Below, in pieces: positions 1-8,876 of a DNA stretch of 64,000 nucleotides; positions within the stretch are counted from its first letter, which is position 1; each line of letters opens with the position of its first letter. Below the pieces are notes generated by a model that was given only the letters and a program-made list of their open reading frames with translations, did not search any database and was not told where the DNA came from. This stretch comes from Streptomyces avidinii (GTDB taxonomy: Bacteria > Actinomycetota > Actinomycetes > Streptomycetales > Streptomycetaceae), in NCBI RefSeq assembly GCF_014650695.1, contig NZ_BMVL01000013.1, forward strand, positions 158,720-222,719, given 5' to 3'. A program made the translations under genes and the position numbers.

Positions 1-845
1 GAGGCGGTCTGCAGGGAGTCGGCGGTCTTCTCGTCGACCAGCTTGGCCGCACGCTTCACGGCCCGGTTGACCTGCCCCGGAGTGAGCTCGCCTGTGGCGA
101 CACCGGTCACCCGGGAGACCAGCTCGTGGGCCTCGTCCACGATCAGCACCTCGTGCTGCGGCAGCACCGGAGCGCCCTCGATGGCGTCGATGGCGAGCAG
201 CGCGTGATTGGTGACGACCACGTCCGCGAGCTTGGCCCGCTCACGGGCGGCCTCCGCGAAGCACTCGGCGCCGTACGCGCACTTCGTCGCGCCCAGGCAC
301 TCGCGCGAGGAGACGGAGATCTGGGACCAGGCCTTGTCGGAGACACCCGGGGTCAGGTCGTCCCGGTCGCCGGTCTCCGTCTCGTCCGCCCAGTCCCGCA
401 TGCGCAGCAGGTCCTGGCCGAGCTTGCTGGTGGGTGCGGCCGCCTCGAACTGGTCGAAAAGGCCGTCCTCCTCGTCCTGCGGGGCGCCCTCGTGCAGGCG
501 ATGCAGGCACAGGTAGTTGGACCGGCCCTTGAGCATGGCGAACAGCGGGCGGCGGCGCAGCTGCGGATGCAGAGCGTCCACCGTCCGGGGCAGGTCGCGC
601 TCGACGAGCTGCCGCTGGAGGGCGAGCGTCGCCGTGGCGACGACCACGCGCTCGCCGTGCGCGAGGGCCGGCACCAGGTAGCCGAGGGACTTACCGGTGC
701 CGGTACCGGCCTGGATGAGCCGGTGGGAGTTGTCGTCGATCGCTTCGGCGACGGCTTCGGCCATGGCCACCTGGCCGGGGCGCTCCGTGCCGCCGACGGC
801 GGAGACGGCGGCGTGCAGCAGGTCGGGGAGGGAGGGCTTCGTCAT
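1..845 (-). CDS. dinG: DinG/XPD-family ATP-dependent DNA helicase, N-terminal part (runs off the left edge)
   Basis: Superfamily 2 helicase of the iron-sulfur DinG/XPD group, which unwinds DNA with 5' overhangs during repair. About 281 N-terminal residues are in the window. Visible are a Walker A motif AGTGTGKS at residues 43-50, a DEAH box near 234-237, and four cysteines (about 110, 180, 186, 192) spaced like the Fe-S cluster ligands of this family. The ATG at 845 follows a weak AGGG 11 bases upstream. It lies 52 bases after the last siderophore gene on the same strand, so it may be read partly from that operon, though the function is unrelated. The C-terminal helicase domain lies outside the window. 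Confidence 0.9.
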   Translation of the reverse strand, partial: MTKPSLPDLLHAAVSAVGGTERPGQVAMAEAVAEAIDDNSHRLIQAGTGTGKSLGYLVPALAHGERVVVATATLALQRQLVERDLPRTVDALHPQLRRRPLFAMLKGRSNYLCLHRLHEGAPQDEEDGLFDQFEAAAPTSKLGQDLLRMRDWADETETGDRDDLTPGVSDKAWSQISVSSRECLGATKCAYGAECFAEAARERAKLADVVVTNHALLAIDAIEGAPVLPQHEVLIVDEAHELVSRVTGVATGELTPGQVNRAVKRAAKLVDEKTADSLQTA

Positions 846-897
846 AGCACTGCCAACCCTACGGGGCCGCACCGACAGCGAGAGCATCGGCGAGGAA

Positions 898-2826
898 TCA
901 TGGCCGGTACAAGGGGTTGGGGACGGTGCCGTACTGCACGGCGTGCGGGCGGTCGGGGCGGTCGCGATAGCCGTCCTCGTAGAGCCGGTTCCGGTTCAGG
1001 CAGAGCCGGCCGATGCGTTCCCCGAGCAGGTCGAAGAGCTCGTAGCGGTCCTTGAGCTCCGGGAAGCGTGCCTGGTGGCGCAGGATCTCCGCCCGGACGA
1101 GGGACCAGAAATCGCTCTCCGGGACACCGAGGCGGTCCTCACACAGGGCCGAGAGGTAGCGGAAGACGCCGACGAAGAGCCCGGAGTGGATGAACTGGGG
1201 CAGGAAGTCGGCGGGCTCGGTGAGCAGGACGGCCCGGACCTCGTCGGGCAGGGATGCCAGCTCGGGCAGGGGTTCGTCGCTGATGTTGACGTCGTCCACG
1301 AAGTCCTTGACCGCGAGCCGGACCGGCACGTCGTGCTCGTCGAAGATCACGACGGCGTTCTCGCCGTGCGGGGAGAAGACGGTGCCGTAGCGGTAGAGGA
1401 AGCGGAGCAGCGGGGGCAGGAGGGCGGCGAAGAGTCGCTGCAGCCAAGCGGTGGGGGTCAGTCCGGACCGGGCGACGAGCTCGGCGGTGAAGGAGCGGCC
1501 GCGCGGGTCGGTGTGGAGGAGCGAGGCGAGGGTCCGGGCGCGCTCGCCCGGTGCCAGCAGGCCTGCGAGGGGCTCGCGCCAGATCGCGCCGAGGAGCTCC
1601 TTGTACTGGTACGGGACCTCGGGCAGCGCGTCGTAGACGGGATGGCGGACGGTGACGGAGGCGACCTCACCGAGCAGGACGACCCTGCATTCGTCGCTCA
1701 GGAAGGGGTCTCCGTCGCGGAGGGAGTGGATCCAGGCCGTGACGGCGGGGGCGGCGAGCGCGAGGTCGCTGGGCAGTCCGCGCCAGACCATGGTGTTGAA
1801 GACGGAGAGCGGGAGCTTGACGCTGTGCCGGTCGGGCCGGCTGAGATTGAGGAAGGTGCGGACCGACTGCTGCGGGAGGCGCAGGTCGGGGTCGGCGGGG
1901 AGCGGCACCAGGGCCCCGGAGGCGAGTGCCGGGGCGAAGAGGGGGAGGACGACCTCGTCCCACTGCCAGGGGTGGACGGGGAGGTAGAGGTAGTGGAGCG
2001 GGTCGAGGCCGCGGTCGCGCAGGGTCCGGTCGAAGGCGGCGCGGGTGACGGGGTCGAGCTCGGCGGTGTAGAGGCGGGCGGGGTTCTCCAGACCGGCGGT
2101 ACCGCGGTAGGTGGCGAGCGAGGTGTGGGCGGCGAGCCAGGGCAGCCGCTGGCGGGTGCGGGCCTCGGGGGCCCAGGCCGCGGTGTCTGCGGCGGAGAGT
2201 CCGATGCGGCCTTTGTTGGGGACGAGCCAGGGGTGTCCGGTCTGGTGGCCTTCGAGGGCGGCGTAGTCGAGGTCGGCGAGGACGTCGGCGGTGAGCGCGT
2301 TGTGGTCGAGCCGGGCGTCGGCGGTGAGGGTGGCGCTGAGCTCGCGGACGAGGTGGCCGAGGGTGGGTCCGTCGAGTCCGAGGAGGGTGCGGGCCCGGAT
2401 GAGGAAGGCGTACGGGTCCCCGAAGGAGATCGGGCTCCCGAAGTCACCCGGTCCGTCTGGCTCGCCCGGCCCGCCCGGCACGCTCTGTGACGGCGGTGAG
2501 GGTGGAGGGGTCGGTGGGGCTGCCGGTGGGGTGAGCGTGATGGTGTCCGGGGTGACGTGCCAGCTGCCGTACGAGCGGCGGCGGGCGCGGAAGCCGAGGC
2601 TGCTGCCGTCGTCGAGGGTCAGCGTCCAGGCGTCGCCGTCGGCGGCCGGTGCGGGGACGGGCCGGATGATCTCCTCGTATGCGAACTCGCCGAGCATCTT
2701 GGCGAGCAGCCGCCGTGAGGCGAAGTCCCAGGTCGTGCTGTTGAGTTCGGGCGGAGTGCAGGGGTTCTGGGGCGCGGGAGGCACGACCGGTTCGGCCGCG
2801 TCGGTGGCTGCGGAGAGGTTCGGCAC
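898..2826 (-). CDS. IucA/IucC-family NIS siderophore synthetase (second of two)
   Basis: ATP-dependent NRPS-independent siderophore synthetase that joins a carboxylate, usually citrate or a citryl half-amide, to an amine or hydroxylamine. About 642 residues. Family landmarks are GHPWLVPNKGR near residue 197, KLPLSVFNTMVWRG in the middle, and FSPHGENAVV near 484, followed by the C-terminal FhuF-like part. The reading frame is open to a GTG at 2862, but only the GTG at 2826 has a good ribosome site (GAGGAG, 4 bases upstream), so I chose it. A Pro-rich linker of about 35 residues follows position 100. It is the last gene of the siderophore operon. The substrate cannot be told from the sequence. 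Confidence 0.9.
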   Translation of the reverse strand: MPNLSAATDAAEPVVPPAPQNPCTPPELNSTTWDFASRRLLAKMLGEFAYEEIIRPVPAPAADGDAWTLTLDDGSSLGFRARRRSYGSWHVTPDTITLTPPAAPPTPPPSPPSQSVPGGPGEPDGPGDFGSPISFGDPYAFLIRARTLLGLDGPTLGHLVRELSATLTADARLDHNALTADVLADLDYAALEGHQTGHPWLVPNKGRIGLSAADTAAWAPEARTRQRLPWLAAHTSLATYRGTAGLENPARLYTAELDPVTRAAFDRTLRDRGLDPLHYLYLPVHPWQWDEVVLPLFAPALASGALVPLPADPDLRLPQQSVRTFLNLSRPDRHSVKLPLSVFNTMVWRGLPSDLALAAPAVTAWIHSLRDGDPFLSDECRVVLLGEVASVTVRHPVYDALPEVPYQYKELLGAIWREPLAGLLAPGERARTLASLLHTDPRGRSFTAELVARSGLTPTAWLQRLFAALLPPLLRFLYRYGTVFSPHGENAVVIFDEHDVPVRLAVKDFVDDVNISDEPLPELASLPDEVRAVLLTEPADFLPQFIHSGLFVGVFRYLSALCEDRLGVPESDFWSLVRAEILRHQARFPELKDRYELFDLLGERIGRLCLNRNRLYEDGYRDRPDRPHAVQYGTVPNPLYRP

Positions 2827-2925
2827 GGGACTCCTCGAAGATCGGGAACTTTGCTTCGTCACGCAGAGTTATCGAAGGGAGAGGTGCGAAGCGGCCGACG
2901 ACGGTCGGGGCTTGCGGGGCGGCAC

Positions 2926-3654
2926 TCAGAGGAGATTGCGCAGCACCCGCTCCCGGATCATCAGGGCGGCCCGCTTCTCGGGAAGGTCGATTTCCGCGGA
3001 GCAGCGGAAGCCGGAGCTCAGGAAGGCAGATACGGAGGGGGTGTTGCGGATGTCCGGTTCCGCGACGACGCGTGTGCAGCGGGGGCGGTTGCCCAGGACC
3101 AGGTCGGCGACGGCGCGCAGCAGAGCCGTACCCAGTCCGCGGCCACGGTTCGTGCCGTCTCCGATGAGCAGGTGGATACCCGTGTCGTGGGGGCGTGCCG
3201 GGTAGTACCCGCAGAGCCGGTCGAGGTCGGCCCGATAGATCTCCCAGTAGCTCATCGGCGTTCCGTCGAGGAGACCGAGGCAGGGGATGCTCCGGCCGTC
3301 GCCGTCGAGCTGCGCCCGCAGGTGCGCGGCGGTGACCGCGGCGGGGCCGGAGAGCTCCCAGTAGGCGGCCACCGCGGGGTCGTTCATCCAGCCCGTGAGG
3401 AGTTCCAGGTCACGGGCCGGTCGTACGGGTTCGAGGCGGAAGGCTCCGACGGGTGTGGTGACGCTGCCCCAGGTGGCCGGGGAGTCGAGAAGGTCGGCCT
3501 CGGCGAGCAGGGGCAGCAGGTGGGCGCTGAGGCGTGGTTCGGTCCTGCCTCCGAGAGGTTCCACGATGCCGGTGGCGGCGCGGGTTGCATAGGCGGCGTA
3601 GGTGGTGGCGTGGGCGGATCCGGCGGCGGGGGCCGGGGTGGCGGTGGTGCGCAT
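2926..3654 (-). CDS. GNAT acetyltransferase of the siderophore operon (IucB/RhbD-like)
   Basis: N-acetyltransferase of the GNAT fold, 242 residues. The C-terminal two thirds has the acetyl-CoA loop NRGRGLGTALL and the sequence GIHLLIGDGT typical of siderophore acylases such as IucB and RhbD, which acylate an (hydroxyl)amine before or after condensation. The ATG at 3654 has GGAGAAGAG upstream. It sits between two IucA/IucC genes, 32 bases after the first and about 100 bases before the second. This is the order acetyltransferase-between-synthetases seen in rhizobactin-type loci. The first 70 residues are poorly conserved and Ala-rich. The acyl donor is not deducible. Confidence 0.85.
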   Translation of the reverse strand: MRTTATPAPAAGSAHATTYAAYATRAATGIVEPLGGRTEPRLSAHLLPLLAEADLLDSPATWGSVTTPVGAFRLEPVRPARDLELLTGWMNDPAVAAYWELSGPAAVTAAHLRAQLDGDGRSIPCLGLLDGTPMSYWEIYRADLDRLCGYYPARPHDTGIHLLIGDGTNRGRGLGTALLRAVADLVLGNRPRCTRVVAEPDIRNTPSVSAFLSSGFRCSAEIDLPEKRAALMIRERVLRNLL

Positions 3655-3686
3655 CGGGGGCTCTTCTCCGCGTCGGAGCCGACGCG

Positions 3687-5984
3687 TCAATCGTGGAGGG
3701 GGTTGGTGATGGTGACGTAGACGGACTGGGTGTCGACGGGTCCCACCAGCTCGTCGAGACCGCCCAGGCGGGTGAGCAGGTTCGCCTTGCAGCGCAGGGT
3801 GGGCGAGTCGAGCAGCCGCGTGGGGAGCGGGCCGAGGCCCGTGGCCTTGGCGAGGAAGCGGCGGAAGGCGGCGAGCAGGACGCGTTCGTCCGCGAGCCGC
3901 TGGGATCCGAAAGCGCCGATGAGGCCGAGCACGTTGTTGATGCCGAGGTAGTAGGCGAAGCGTTCGTCGGTGACGGCGTCGGAGACGAAGGTGTCGCTGG
4001 CGCTTCCGATGCCGGGGAGCCGGTGCTCCAGTTCCGCGCGGCGGGATTCGCGGAAGTAGTAGCCCTGGTTGTCGCGGTAGCGGCCGCCGATGGGCCAGCC
4101 GGCCGGGTCGAGGAGGACCAGGGTGTTCTGCTGGTGCGCTTCGAGGGCGATACCGGCGAGTGCGTCGAAGGCGAGGACCGGCAGGACCACGTGGTCGAGG
4201 TAGCGCAGGAACCACTCGGCGGCGACGGCGGAGGTGGTGTGTCCGGTGGCGTTGGCGAGGCCGGTGACGAGCTCGGCGAGGCGCGAGCTCATGGTGGTCC
4301 GGCCGGGCCACGGGCGGGGAGCGGTGAGTGCGGCGATGCAGACGGGGTCGTCGCCCGAGCGGAAGGGGTTGTGGCGCAGCAGGGCGTCCAGGCCGGGGAC
4401 GGGGGTGCCGTCCGGGGCGTCCACGGCGACCCAGGCGGGGTCGCGGACGATGTCGAAGCCGGGGTGGGCGGCTTGCCACTGATCGGCGAGGCCGGTGCGG
4501 AGCAGCCGGTGCACCTCGACTCCGCGGTGGAGTTCCTTGCGGAGGTTCTCACGGCGGGAGTTGGTGATGCGCAGGCCCAGGGAGAGCTTGAGCATCGCGG
4601 GGGCGCCCGGGCGGTGGACGGTGCGGACGGAGGATGTGGGGTACCAGGGTTCGCCGTGCGGGCCCAGGTCGTGCAGGAGTCCCGCGTCGTGGAGGGCGGC
4701 GACGGCGGGGCGCTGGAGCAGGTCGCGGGCCTGCCAGGGGTGCAGGGGAAGAGGGGTGGTGCCGGGGGGCAGCGGGAGCCCGGGGGCGAGCCGGCCGAGG
4801 AGCTGGGGTGCGGAGACGGGGCGGCCGCTCTCGGTCCAGGCCGATTCGCCGGCGAGGGCGGCGGGTTCGACCGCGAACCAGTGCAGGGGAAAGGAGCCGT
4901 GGAGTTCGGGTGAGTAGCGGCGCGCTTCGGCCTCGGAGAGTCCTTCGCGGCTCTTGGGGTCCGGTTGGAGGGGGTGACCGAGGAGGAGGGACTGTTCGGC
5001 GGTGAGGAAGCGGTCCCCGCCCACGGGGTCCGGTGCGGTGGGGCGTTCGCGCCGGTCGGCGATGAACTCGGCGGTGCGCCGGACCGAGTCGGCGACCCGG
5101 CCGACGAGGTCGGCGGCGCCGCGGCCACCGCTCGTGCCCTCACGGGCGATGAGTGCGGCGACGGTGACGGCGTCGAGCGAGGGAGCGGCGGCGGTCGTGC
5201 CTTCGAGTCGGGCCGGTCCGAAGCGGTGCCAGCCGGAGTGTGACCAGTGGCGCACGGGAACGAGCAGGGCGGTTCCCGAGGCGGGGAGGGGGATGCGCAG
5301 CGGAGTCCCGGCGGGGGCGTCGGGGCGGCCGAGGCCGGATTCGCGGACCCAGCAGCGGAGCAGGTTCTCCACTGCCGCGGTCTCGGCGGCGACGGCCGGG
5401 TCGGGGTGGTTCAGCAGGTCGGGCAGGGTGGTCGGCTCCAGCCGGAGGGGGCTCGTCCACACGGAGCGGAGCCGGGGTGTGCCGTCCTTCTGGCGCGGGA
5501 CGGTCGCCGCCGCCTCGGTCGCGGCCATCGCCGCGGGGGGCTGCTCGGCCGGTGCGCGGGGTGTTGCTGCCGGGCTCGGCGGCGGATGCTCCCCCGTGGC
5601 CGCGTCGGCGTGGGCCGGTGTACCGGCCGGGGGCGGGACCTGCGCGTCCCCGGCCGGGGGCGGGACCTGCGCGTCCCCGGCCGGGGGCGGGACCTGCGCG
5701 TCCTCGGCCGGTACGGGCCTCACCGACGGGCCGACCGCGAGGCCGACGCCCTGCGCCTCGCTCGTCTCGGGCCGCGGCGTCGGGGACGGCGGCTCGGCGG
5801 GCTCCCGTACGGTGGCGGCGCCCGACGGCGGCGACGGCTGCTCCGGCGCGGTGGACCCGGGGTCCGGGAACGACTGCGGCCGCGCCGGGCCCGGCCCGGC
5901 GGCGAACCGGTCGGGGACCGGCCCCGCCGGCGACGGGTCGGGCTGGGCCCCGGTGACGGGGCTGGGCTGGTGCGGGTCTGGCAT
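3687..5984 (-). CDS. IucA/IucC-family NIS siderophore synthetase with a long Pro-rich N-terminal extension
   Basis: NIS synthetase, 765 residues against about 580-620 for the family. The enzyme itself starts near residue 185. Landmarks are GHPLQPDPKSREG near 336, KLSLGLRITNSRREN, and ALEAHQQNTLVLLD near 616, then a C-terminal FhuF-like region. The first 185 residues are a Pro/Ala/Glu-rich, presumably disordered extension with three exact copies of the 9-residue unit DAQVPPPAG. The ATG at 5984 has GAGGA 6 bases upstream, and the alternative internal ATG near 5530 has no ribosome site, so the extension is probably made. It starts 21 bases after the aminotransferase stop, so the two are cotranscribed. 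Confidence 0.9.
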   Translation of the reverse strand: MPDPHQPSPVTGAQPDPSPAGPVPDRFAAGPGPARPQSFPDPGSTAPEQPSPPSGAATVREPAEPPSPTPRPETSEAQGVGLAVGPSVRPVPAEDAQVPPPAGDAQVPPPAGDAQVPPPAGTPAHADAATGEHPPPSPAATPRAPAEQPPAAMAATEAAATVPRQKDGTPRLRSVWTSPLRLEPTTLPDLLNHPDPAVAAETAAVENLLRCWVRESGLGRPDAPAGTPLRIPLPASGTALLVPVRHWSHSGWHRFGPARLEGTTAAAPSLDAVTVAALIAREGTSGGRGAADLVGRVADSVRRTAEFIADRRERPTAPDPVGGDRFLTAEQSLLLGHPLQPDPKSREGLSEAEARRYSPELHGSFPLHWFAVEPAALAGESAWTESGRPVSAPQLLGRLAPGLPLPPGTTPLPLHPWQARDLLQRPAVAALHDAGLLHDLGPHGEPWYPTSSVRTVHRPGAPAMLKLSLGLRITNSRRENLRKELHRGVEVHRLLRTGLADQWQAAHPGFDIVRDPAWVAVDAPDGTPVPGLDALLRHNPFRSGDDPVCIAALTAPRPWPGRTTMSSRLAELVTGLANATGHTTSAVAAEWFLRYLDHVVLPVLAFDALAGIALEAHQQNTLVLLDPAGWPIGGRYRDNQGYYFRESRRAELEHRLPGIGSASDTFVSDAVTDERFAYYLGINNVLGLIGAFGSQRLADERVLLAAFRRFLAKATGLGPLPTRLLDSPTLRCKANLLTRLGGLDELVGPVDTQSVYVTITNPLHD
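5623..5703. repeat. Three perfect tandem copies of a 27-bp unit inside the siderophore synthetase gene
   Basis: Positions 5623-5649, 5650-5676 and 5677-5703 are identical 27-mers, followed by a decayed partial copy. The length is a multiple of three, so copy changes alter the Pro-rich extension by 9 residues (DAQVPPPAG) without shifting the frame. Confidence 0.95.
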
Positions 5985-6005
5985 CGCGGGTCCTCGGGGT
6001 GCGGG

Positions 6006-7493
6006 TCAGTGGGTCCGCCGGACGGCGGCCGGGATGGCGTCGGCCAGGCGGTCGAGGACCGCCGCGGCCTGCTCGTCGGTCAGGGTCAGCGGGGGCAGCA
6101 GGCGGACCACGGCGCCGTGGCGGCCGCCGAGCTCGACGATCAGCCCGCGGTCCAGGCATTCCTGGCGGACGGCGGCGGCGAGGGCCGGTGCGGCGGCCCC
6201 GGTGTCGGGGTCGACGAGTTCGACGCCGATCATCAGTCCGCGGCCCCGGACGTCGCCGATGCAGGGGTGGCTGCAGGCCAGGCCCTGCAGGGCGGCCAGC
6301 ATCCGCTCTCCCAGCACGGCGGCGCGCTCGGCGAGCCGGTTCTCCCGGACGAAGGCGAGGGTGGCGGTACCGGCGGCCATGGCCAGCTGGTTGCCGCGGA
6401 AGGTGCCCGCATGCGCCCCGGGGGTCCAGACGTCCAGGTCGGCCCGGTACACGATCACCGCGAGCGGCAGGCTGCCGCCGATCGCCTTGGAGAGGACCAT
6501 CACGTCGGGCACCACCCCGGCGTGGTCGACCCCCCAGAAGGCGCCGGTCCGGCCGACGCCCGTCTGCACCTCGTCGGCGATCAGCGGGATCCCCCGCGCC
6601 TCGGTGATCTCGCGCATCCGGCGCAGCCAGGCGTCCGGGGCGGGGAGTACCCCGCCCTCGCCCTGCACGGGTTCGACGATCATGCCCGCGGGGGCGGGCA
6701 CCCCGCCCTTCGGGTCGTCCAGCAGGTTCTCCGTCCAACGCGCGGAGAGTTCGGCGCCCTCGGGACCGCCGACGCCGAACGGGCAGCGGAGGTCCTGCGG
6801 GTACGGCAGCCGGGTCACCCGTACCTCGGGGGCGCCCCCCGACGCGTCGAGCGCTCCGGCACTCATGCCGTGGTAGGCCCCGGTGAAGGCGAGGAGCCCG
6901 GAGCGTCCGGTCGCGGTGCGCACCAGTTTGAGGGCGGCCTCCACGGCGTCCGTACCGGCCGGACCGCAGAACTGGATGCGCGCGTCGGTGGCCAGAGCGG
7001 GCGGCAGGTTGGCGAACAGCTCGGTGGTGAAGGCGTCCTTGACCGGGGTCGCGAGGTCCAGCACGTGCAGCGGGGCCCCCGAGTCGAGGACGCCCCGGAT
7101 GGCTTCGAGCACCACCGGGTGGTTGTGCCCGAGGGCGAGGGTACCGGCGCCGGAGAGGCAGTCGAGGTAGCGCCGACCGTCGGCGCCCTCGATGGTCAGC
7201 CCGCGGGCCCGCACCGGGACGATGGGCAGCGAGCGCGCGTACGTCCGCGCCGCCGACTCCCGCTGCGCCTGCCGGCGCAGGATCCCTTCGGGTACGACCG
7301 AGCCGCCGCCCGGCCCGCCCGTGGCCGGGGCCCGGTTGCCCTGCGGCGGCACTTGAGGCGCTGCTTGAGGCGGTACTGGCGGCGGTACTTGTGGCGGGAT
7401 CTCTGTCCCGGCCGCCGCCGCGGCCGGCTCGGTGACAGCCACGAGTGTTGGTCCTCCCGCACTGATTGCTCTTCCGGATTGCGTCTCGAACAT
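6006..7493 (-). CDS. Class III PLP aminotransferase, probable diaminobutyrate--2-oxoglutarate transaminase
   Basis: Fold-type I, class III aminotransferase of about 495 residues. It carries the PLP lysine in VMVLSKAIGG near residue 336 and a GHNHP motif near the N-terminus of the fold. In NIS siderophore operons the RhbA-like member makes 2,4-diaminobutyrate from aspartate semialdehyde, which is my inference here. The ATG at 7493 has GGGGGAG 8 bases upstream. A GTG at 7439 also has a good site (GGAGGA), so the true start could be there. The first 80-100 residues are Pro/Gln/Ala-rich (PPQVPPPVPPQ) and outside the family fold. First gene of the leftward siderophore operon. Confidence 0.85.
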   Translation of the reverse strand: MFETQSGRAISAGGPTLVAVTEPAAAAAGTEIPPQVPPPVPPQAAPQVPPQGNRAPATGGPGGGSVVPEGILRRQAQRESAARTYARSLPIVPVRARGLTIEGADGRRYLDCLSGAGTLALGHNHPVVLEAIRGVLDSGAPLHVLDLATPVKDAFTTELFANLPPALATDARIQFCGPAGTDAVEAALKLVRTATGRSGLLAFTGAYHGMSAGALDASGGAPEVRVTRLPYPQDLRCPFGVGGPEGAELSARWTENLLDDPKGGVPAPAGMIVEPVQGEGGVLPAPDAWLRRMREITEARGIPLIADEVQTGVGRTGAFWGVDHAGVVPDVMVLSKAIGGSLPLAVIVYRADLDVWTPGAHAGTFRGNQLAMAAGTATLAFVRENRLAERAAVLGERMLAALQGLACSHPCIGDVRGRGLMIGVELVDPDTGAAAPALAAAVRQECLDRGLIVELGGRHGAVVRLLPPLTLTDEQAAAVLDRLADAIPAAVRRTH

Positions 7494-7681
7494 GAACGCT
7501 GCTCCCCCATCCCCCGTACGTACCAACGACGGTGACGGCGAGGGATCACGGGTTGACTCAAGATCCTTGTCCCGCAGGGGCAGGGCGCCAGGAACCACGG
7601 CCCCGGGCTCTGTCGTCCTGGGCGGCAGCGGCATAGTGGGGGACGCACTCCACGCCTCGAACTCCCAGGGGGACGAAAGAC
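7494..7681. other. Divergent intergenic region between the siderophore operon and the protease gene
   Basis: 188 bases that must hold the promoters for both directions. I see no clear -35/-10 pair and no match to the 19-bp iron box (TTAGGTTAGGCT type) expected for DmdR/IdeR control. A TTGACT at 7552-7557 on the + strand lacks a good -10. Confidence 0.5.
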
Positions 7682-8851
7682 ATGCGACCGAACCGACCGG
7701 TCACCGCGATCCTGTGCGCGGCCACGCTCGCGCTGACCGCGGCTGCCTGCGGCCCCGGCGACGGGGAGGCCGGCGGCGACGCCAAGCCGACCGTGGCGGC
7801 GAGCCTGCCGGGCACGGACGGGATCAAGATCCCGGACCAGCTCAAGGACAAGCTCAAGGAACACGGCATCGACCTGGAGAAGTGGAAGGGCGGTGAGTGG
7901 AAGAACTGGAAGAAGGAGGACTGGCTCCGCGAGGCGGGCGACTACATCAACCCGATCATCGAGGACCTGTGGGACCCGGACCGCATGCGTGACGCCGAGC
8001 AGCCGCAGCGCCCGGCCGTCGACCCGGACGCGGGCAAGGACCAGGGCGTCACGGACCCGACCCCGGCCCCGGTGGCGGCCAAGCAGGCCAACCCGCCCTA
8101 CCACCAGAGCGTTCCGGAGTCCGGCAAGGTCTTCTTCGACGGCCCCGAGGGCTCGATGGTCTGCTCGGCGACCGTGGTCAAGGACCCGGCCCACCCCGGC
8201 AAGTCCAACATGGTCTGGACTGCGGGCCACTGCGTGCACGCGGGCAAGGCCGGCGGCTGGTACCGCAACATCGCCTTCGTCCCGTCCTACAACAACGCGG
8301 GCAAGCCCGCGGCGCAGCTCAAGGGCGCGCCCCGCGAGCAGGTGGCCCCGTACGGCGTCTGGTGGAGCGACTGGGCCCAGACCTCCGACCAGTGGATCGC
8401 GACGGGCGGCCCGACCGGCGGCGCGGGCGCCCCGTACGACTTCGCGGTGCTGCACGTGACGCCCGAGAAGGGCAGCGGCAAGTCCCTGGAGGAGACGGTC
8501 GGTTCGGCGCTCCCGGTGGAGTTCAACGCTCAGCCCGTGCCGAAGGTCGCGGGGATCACGGCGACGGGTTACCCGGCGGCGGCTCCGTTCGACGGGCAGC
8601 GCGCGTTCCAGTGCACGGACAAGCCGGGCCGGCTGTCCCTGAACGCCGCCGACCCGGTGATGTACCGCATCGGCTGCACCATGACCGGCGGTTCCTCCGG
8701 CGGTGGCTGGGTCGCGGCGGGCGCCGACGGCAAGCCGGCGCTGGTGTCGAACACCTCGATCGGCCCGGCCAAGGCGGGCTGGCTGGCCGGACCCCGGCTG
8801 GGTCCGGAGGCGAAGGGCATCTTCGACGCCGTCAGCCGCAAGTTCAAGTAG
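7682..8851 (+). CDS. Secreted trypsin-like serine protease, probable lipoprotein
   Basis: 389 residues with an N-terminal lipoprotein signal (hydrophobic core, then LTAAACGP with Cys at about 23), so it is exported and probably lipid-anchored. The chymotrypsin-fold triad is visible: His in VWTAGHC near 182, Asp in YDFAVLHV near 253 and Ser in GGSSGGGW near 339. The spacing resembles glutamyl-endopeptidase-like secreted proteases. A charged Lys/Trp-rich stretch (residues 55-90) precedes the catalytic domain and may be a propeptide. The ATG is preceded by GGGGGA at 8 bases. It is transcribed away from the siderophore operon and ends in front of a strong hairpin. The substrate is unknown. Confidence 0.85.
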   Translation: MRPNRPVTAILCAATLALTAAACGPGDGEAGGDAKPTVAASLPGTDGIKIPDQLKDKLKEHGIDLEKWKGGEWKNWKKEDWLREAGDYINPIIEDLWDPDRMRDAEQPQRPAVDPDAGKDQGVTDPTPAPVAAKQANPPYHQSVPESGKVFFDGPEGSMVCSATVVKDPAHPGKSNMVWTAGHCVHAGKAGGWYRNIAFVPSYNNAGKPAAQLKGAPREQVAPYGVWWSDWAQTSDQWIATGGPTGGAGAPYDFAVLHVTPEKGSGKSLEETVGSALPVEFNAQPVPKVAGITATGYPAAAPFDGQRAFQCTDKPGRLSLNAADPVMYRIGCTMTGGSSGGGWVAAGADGKPALVSNTSIGPAKAGWLAGPRLGPEAKGIFDAVSRKFK

Positions 8852-8876
8852 TCCCGGCTCCGCGGCTGCGGAGCAT

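Noticed and set aside
5000..7535. Long + strand frames opposite the siderophore operon
   Set aside because: The minus strand shows clear IucA/IucC and aminotransferase motifs. The + frames have no recognisable domain.
7494..7681. Iron box
   Set aside because: No sequence here fits the 19-bp DmdR/IdeR consensus closely enough to call.
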